Under the pieces are notes generated by a model that searched no databases, was not told the DNA's origin, and was given only the letters and a program-made list of their open reading frames with translations. From Pelagophyceae sp. CCMP2097 (lineage: Eukaryota; Sar; Pelagophyceae), in contig MU657183.1 in the NCBI GenBank assembly GCA_026770575.1, positions 99,463 to 116,028 of the forward strand: 16,566 bases of DNA, given 5' to 3'. Position 1 is the first letter of the stretch; every line of letters starts with the position of its first letter. Shown here piece after piece: positions 14,801-16,566 of this stretch. A program made the translations under genes and the position numbers.

Positions 14801-16218
14801 CGGGCCGTCTCCGGCTCCCGTCGGTCCGTCTCCGGCTTCCGTCGGACCGTCACCGGCTCCCGTCGGACCGTCACCGGCTCCCGTCACCGGCCCCCAGCCG
14901 GAATTCCAGCGGGATTTCCAACGGGCGCGCTGGGACTCTGTCGCCCTTTCAGGCGTCCCATTAAAGGATCCTCGATGGGATCTCATGGACTTTGTTGTAG
15001 ATCCAGCCCGCAATCCCATCTGCGACAAGGTCTGCGACAAGGTTCCCTGGCAAGGTCCCTGCCACAAGATGCGCTTGACAAGGTCCCAGTAACGAGGCCC
15101 CCGTGGCAAGGTACCCGTGACAAGGTCTCTGTGACAATGCCCCCTCGACAAGGTCCCCTCGACAAGGTCCCTGTGACAACGTCCCGGTGACAAGGTCCCA
15201 ATGACAAGGTCCTAATGACAAAGTCCCATGACGAGGTCCCGTGACGAGATCCCGATGACAAAAGTCCCTGTGGTCAGGTTGCTGTGTTCAGGACCCCGAG
15301 ACAAGGTTTCCGTGACAAGGTCCCTGCGACAACGTCTCTGTGGTAAGGTCCCGTGACAACGTCCCGTGACAATGTCCCCGTGACAAGATGACCGTCACGA
15401 CGTCTCTGTGGTGACATGATCACCGGGACCAGATCCCCTGACCAGAACCCCGTGAAAAGGTCCCCGTGACAGAGCCGCTGTGACAAGGTTCCGTGGCAAG
15501 GTCCCGTGGCAAGGTCCTGTGGCAAAGTTCCCTTGACAAGATCACCGTGACAAGTTCCCTATGGCAAGGCTCCTATGGCAAGGTCCTATGACAAGTTCCC
15601 CGTCATAAGGTCCCCGTGACAACGTCCTTGTGACGACGTCCCCGCGACGACATGACGTGACGACGTCCCCGTGACGACGTCCCCGTGGCAAGGTCCCCGT
15701 GAGTCGTGACAAGGTCCCCATGACAAGGTCCCGTGGCAAGGTGTCCTGTGGCAACGTCTTTGCGACAAGTTCTCCGTGACAAGGCAAGGCGCGACGCGAA
15801 TTCAGATGCGCGTTTGCCGCGTTGCGATAAAAGCCGGACGCTGTACGTACCGCCTCGAAGAGCCACGGCGCCTCGACCCCCGCCACCGCAAAGGCCCACG
15901 CGACGTTGGACAGCGCCTGCGCGTTGAACGTGCCGAGCTTGTACAGCGATTCGTGGGCCACCTCGGGACGGCGTCGGCGGAAAAGTTTCAAGACATTTGC
16001 CCGCGATTTGTGCGAGCTTCCAACTTGGCAAGACGCGGCTCCTTTACGGCCGAAAAGAGCGATTCGTCCTCGACGCCCGCGGTGGCAAAGGCCCACACGA
16101 TGTTTGCGAGGTCTTGCGGGTTGAACGTCTCCAACTTTTTGTGCGAGGCTTGCGAAATGGCGGCAAAGAGCTCGGGTGCGTCGACGGCCGCCGTCGCAAA
16201 GGCCCACGCAGTAGTCGC
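11330..16218 (-). CDS. RAP-domain protein with 37-residue helical repeats (5' end incomplete)
   Basis: Exons I place: 16218-16048, 15961-15851, 14120-14076, 14026-13901, 13699-13496, 13434 to about 13325, one ending at 12986, 12848-12696, 12565-12421, 12218-12115, 12007-11961, 11854-11705, 11648-11588, 11426-11330 (stop TAG). About ten repeats of 37 residues with the core FN.Q.LAN.VWAFATAGVE precede a C-terminal RAP domain. Such proteins (octotricopeptide/heptatricopeptide-type repeats plus RAP) bind organellar RNA and act in chloroplast or mitochondrial transcript stability, splicing or translation. Nearly all joins restore the 37-residue spacing exactly. The first placed exon starts inside a repeat, so the N terminus, including any transit peptide, lies beyond 16218 and probably beyond the window. 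No frame break was found in it. Confidence 0.8.
11961..12218 (-). other. Pre-RAP linker exons
   Basis: The exon 12218-12115 starts VSMHFRLDAPH and continues with a Glu/Leu helix (LLLEREAELQAAYLRQAP). The exon 12007-11961 carries SRTQTEVSDCLRFVG and splits the glycine codon before the RAP domain. Together with the LYQ end of the preceding exon this is the usual bridge between repeat array and RAP domain in this protein type. The introns are 12008-12114 and 11855-11960, both with GT donors. Confidence 0.7.
12040..12075. repeat. 18-bp direct repeat, two copies, in an intron
   Basis: GACCCGTCGTCCAGTCCA occurs twice head to tail (12040-12057, 12058-12075) and is followed by another GACC. It lies in intron 12008-12114 of the RAP gene. 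Confidence 0.9.
13225..13254. repeat. GC-rich inverted repeat in an intron
   Basis: CGCGCCTCTGTG (13225-13236) faces CACAGAGAGGCGCG (13241-13254) across four bases, perfect apart from a two-base bulge. A related smaller palindrome, CTGTGATTCACAG, overlaps the donor at 12975-12987 of the next intron. Confidence 0.7.
14805..14888. repeat. 21-bp tandem repeat, four copies
   Basis: The consensus CCGTCTCCGGCTCCCGTCGGA starts at 14805, 14826, 14847 and 14868, with single-base differences (TCTCC or TCACC). Because 21 is a multiple of 3, frames stay open across it. Confidence 0.9.
15021..15790. repeat. Degenerate 15-bp minisatellite (GTGACAAGGTCCC family)
   Basis: Dozens of variants of GACAAGGTCCC plus about four bases (often CGTG or TGTG) run head to tail. 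The unit is most often 15 bp, with shorter and longer variants. The minus strand would read five-residue units such as GTLSR and GPCHG in several frames, which is why frames look open. It is inside the long intron of the RAP gene. Confidence 0.85.
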
Positions 16219-16389
16219 CTGAAGCGTCCGACTCTTGGCATTCGGACGGCGCCAAAGGTGGCCCGCCCGCCGCCCGAAGAAGGGTCCTCTTCGGCGTCGC
16301 ATCTCTCAAGCAACGCGCCCTCGTCGACTGCCGCGCATCATACGGCCCCTTGGTCGAAAACGCCCAAAGGCTCTGCGAAAGGCTCCCGA
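16219..16389. other. Stretch upstream of the first placed RAP-gene exon
   Basis: Immediately upstream of the acceptor CTTCAG before 16218. The frame ending in RATFGA just before a GTCCGA site could be part of a preceding exon, but it does not fit the 37-residue spacing, so I leave it unassigned. It is probably intron. Confidence 0.3.
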
Positions 16390-16473
16390 GAGACGGTTTC
16401 GGAGACGGTTTCGGAGACGGTTTCGGAGACGGTTTCGGAGACGGTTTCGGAGACGGTTTCGGAGACGGTTTCG
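16390..16473. repeat. 12-bp perfect tandem repeat, seven copies
   Basis: GAGACGGTTTCG is repeated seven times without a mismatch from 16390 to 16473, then breaks into partial copies up to about 16500. Perfect copies suggest recent expansion. Confidence 0.95.
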
Positions 16474-16500
16474 GAGACGAGCCCGGACCGTTTCGGAGAC

Positions 16501-16566
16501 GAGCCGTCGACGAGCCGTCGACGGTCCCTTTCGACGGTCCCTTTCGACGGTCCCTTTCGACGGTCC
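16501..16566. repeat. 11-bp and 13-bp tandem repeats running off the window
   Basis: GAGCCGTCGAC occurs twice (16501-16522). From 16519 the 13-bp unit CGACGGTCCCTTT repeats three times, plus a partial copy that reaches the last base. The array continues beyond the window. Confidence 0.95.

Larger units (their letters stand above)
14121..15850 (-). other. 1.73-kb intron of the RAP gene filled with minisatellites
   Basis: The donor is GTACGT after exon 15961-15851 and the acceptor is AAATAG before exon 14120-14076. The joined protein reads LFEA|VAEEAQLKMNTYNAQ, keeping exactly the 37-residue spacing, so the whole stretch is spliced out. It contains direct repeats around AGGTCAAATTGGACTGTT (about 14677 and 14711), a 21-bp array and a long 15-bp array. 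Open frames within it are explained by the repeat periods. No other gene was seen. Confidence 0.7.
12421..16218 (-). other. Coding exons for about ten 37-residue helical repeats
   Basis: Clear repeat cores include NPQDLANIVWAFATAGVE, NAQALSNVAWAFAVAGVE, NAQAIANTVWAYATANV, CHAIASLVWAYASAGLE, LANHLANIVWAFAKLGIE, DSQALANLAWAYATAGVE and NAQNLTNLLWSFSTANF. Between cores comes LF-(A/E)-AV.-EA...L.. of constant length. One repeat (exon 13699-13496) holds an extra dozen residues, and one (around 13325-12986) is hard to read. Several introns fall at the same repeat position, between the Ala and Val of the L-F-x-A-V step. Confidence 0.75.

Noticed and set aside
14961..15525. Several minus-strand frames with GTLSRGPCHG-type five-residue repeats
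   Set aside because: A 15-bp unit keeps all frames open automatically. The region lies within an intron defined by exact repeat spacing in the protein.
1..16566. tRNA, rRNA, CRISPR or insertion sequence
   Set aside because: No cloverleaf, rRNA core, regular spacer array or transposase motif was seen on either strand.

Overview
This window looks like nuclear DNA of a GC-rich eukaryotic microalga or related protist. The evidence is dense, short spliceosomal introns, coding exons with almost exclusively G or C at third codon positions, an organelle-type RAP protein with 37-residue helical repeats, and a large chromatin-type protein. A stramenopile such as a pelagophyte is my best guess from the style of the repeat/RAP protein, but this is inference. 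No bacterial operon, tRNA, rRNA, CRISPR or recognisable transposon gene was seen.

Layout. (1) Positions 1-183, plus strand: the last 60 codons of an unrecognised gene. (2) 184 to about 1130: non-coding ground between convergent genes. (3) About 10.2 kb down to 1.28 kb, minus strand: a chain of about 24 exons that join in phase into one very large protein. From N to C terminus it has a basic/acidic leader, a GNAT-like acetyltransferase segment, a SET domain with post-SET cysteines, a PUB domain, a WW-like motif, a PHD-like zinc finger, a basic region and a conserved-looking C-terminal region I cannot name. This reading frame carries three in-frame stop codons and two frame breaks next to short direct repeats, so it is a decaying gene, a recoded gene or one with sequence errors. 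(4) About 10.6 to 11.33 kb: intergenic. (5) 11330 to beyond 16218, minus strand: a gene for a RAP-domain protein preceded by about ten 37-residue helical repeats, as in organellar RNA-binding proteins. Its 5' end is not found in the window. (6) The right edge, 16219-16566, has no assigned exon and ends in short tandem repeats.

Two themes run through the window. About a third of the introns I could place need a GC donor (GC-AG) to keep frame and family consensus, and the intron start often resembles the first bases of the next exon. The larger introns are filled with tandem arrays: a roughly 165-bp satellite with a built-in hairpin in the GNAT/SET gene, and a 15-bp minisatellite in the RAP gene. 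Exon boundaries were worked out by hand from reading frame, domain consensus and splice dinucleotides. There is no transcript evidence behind them.
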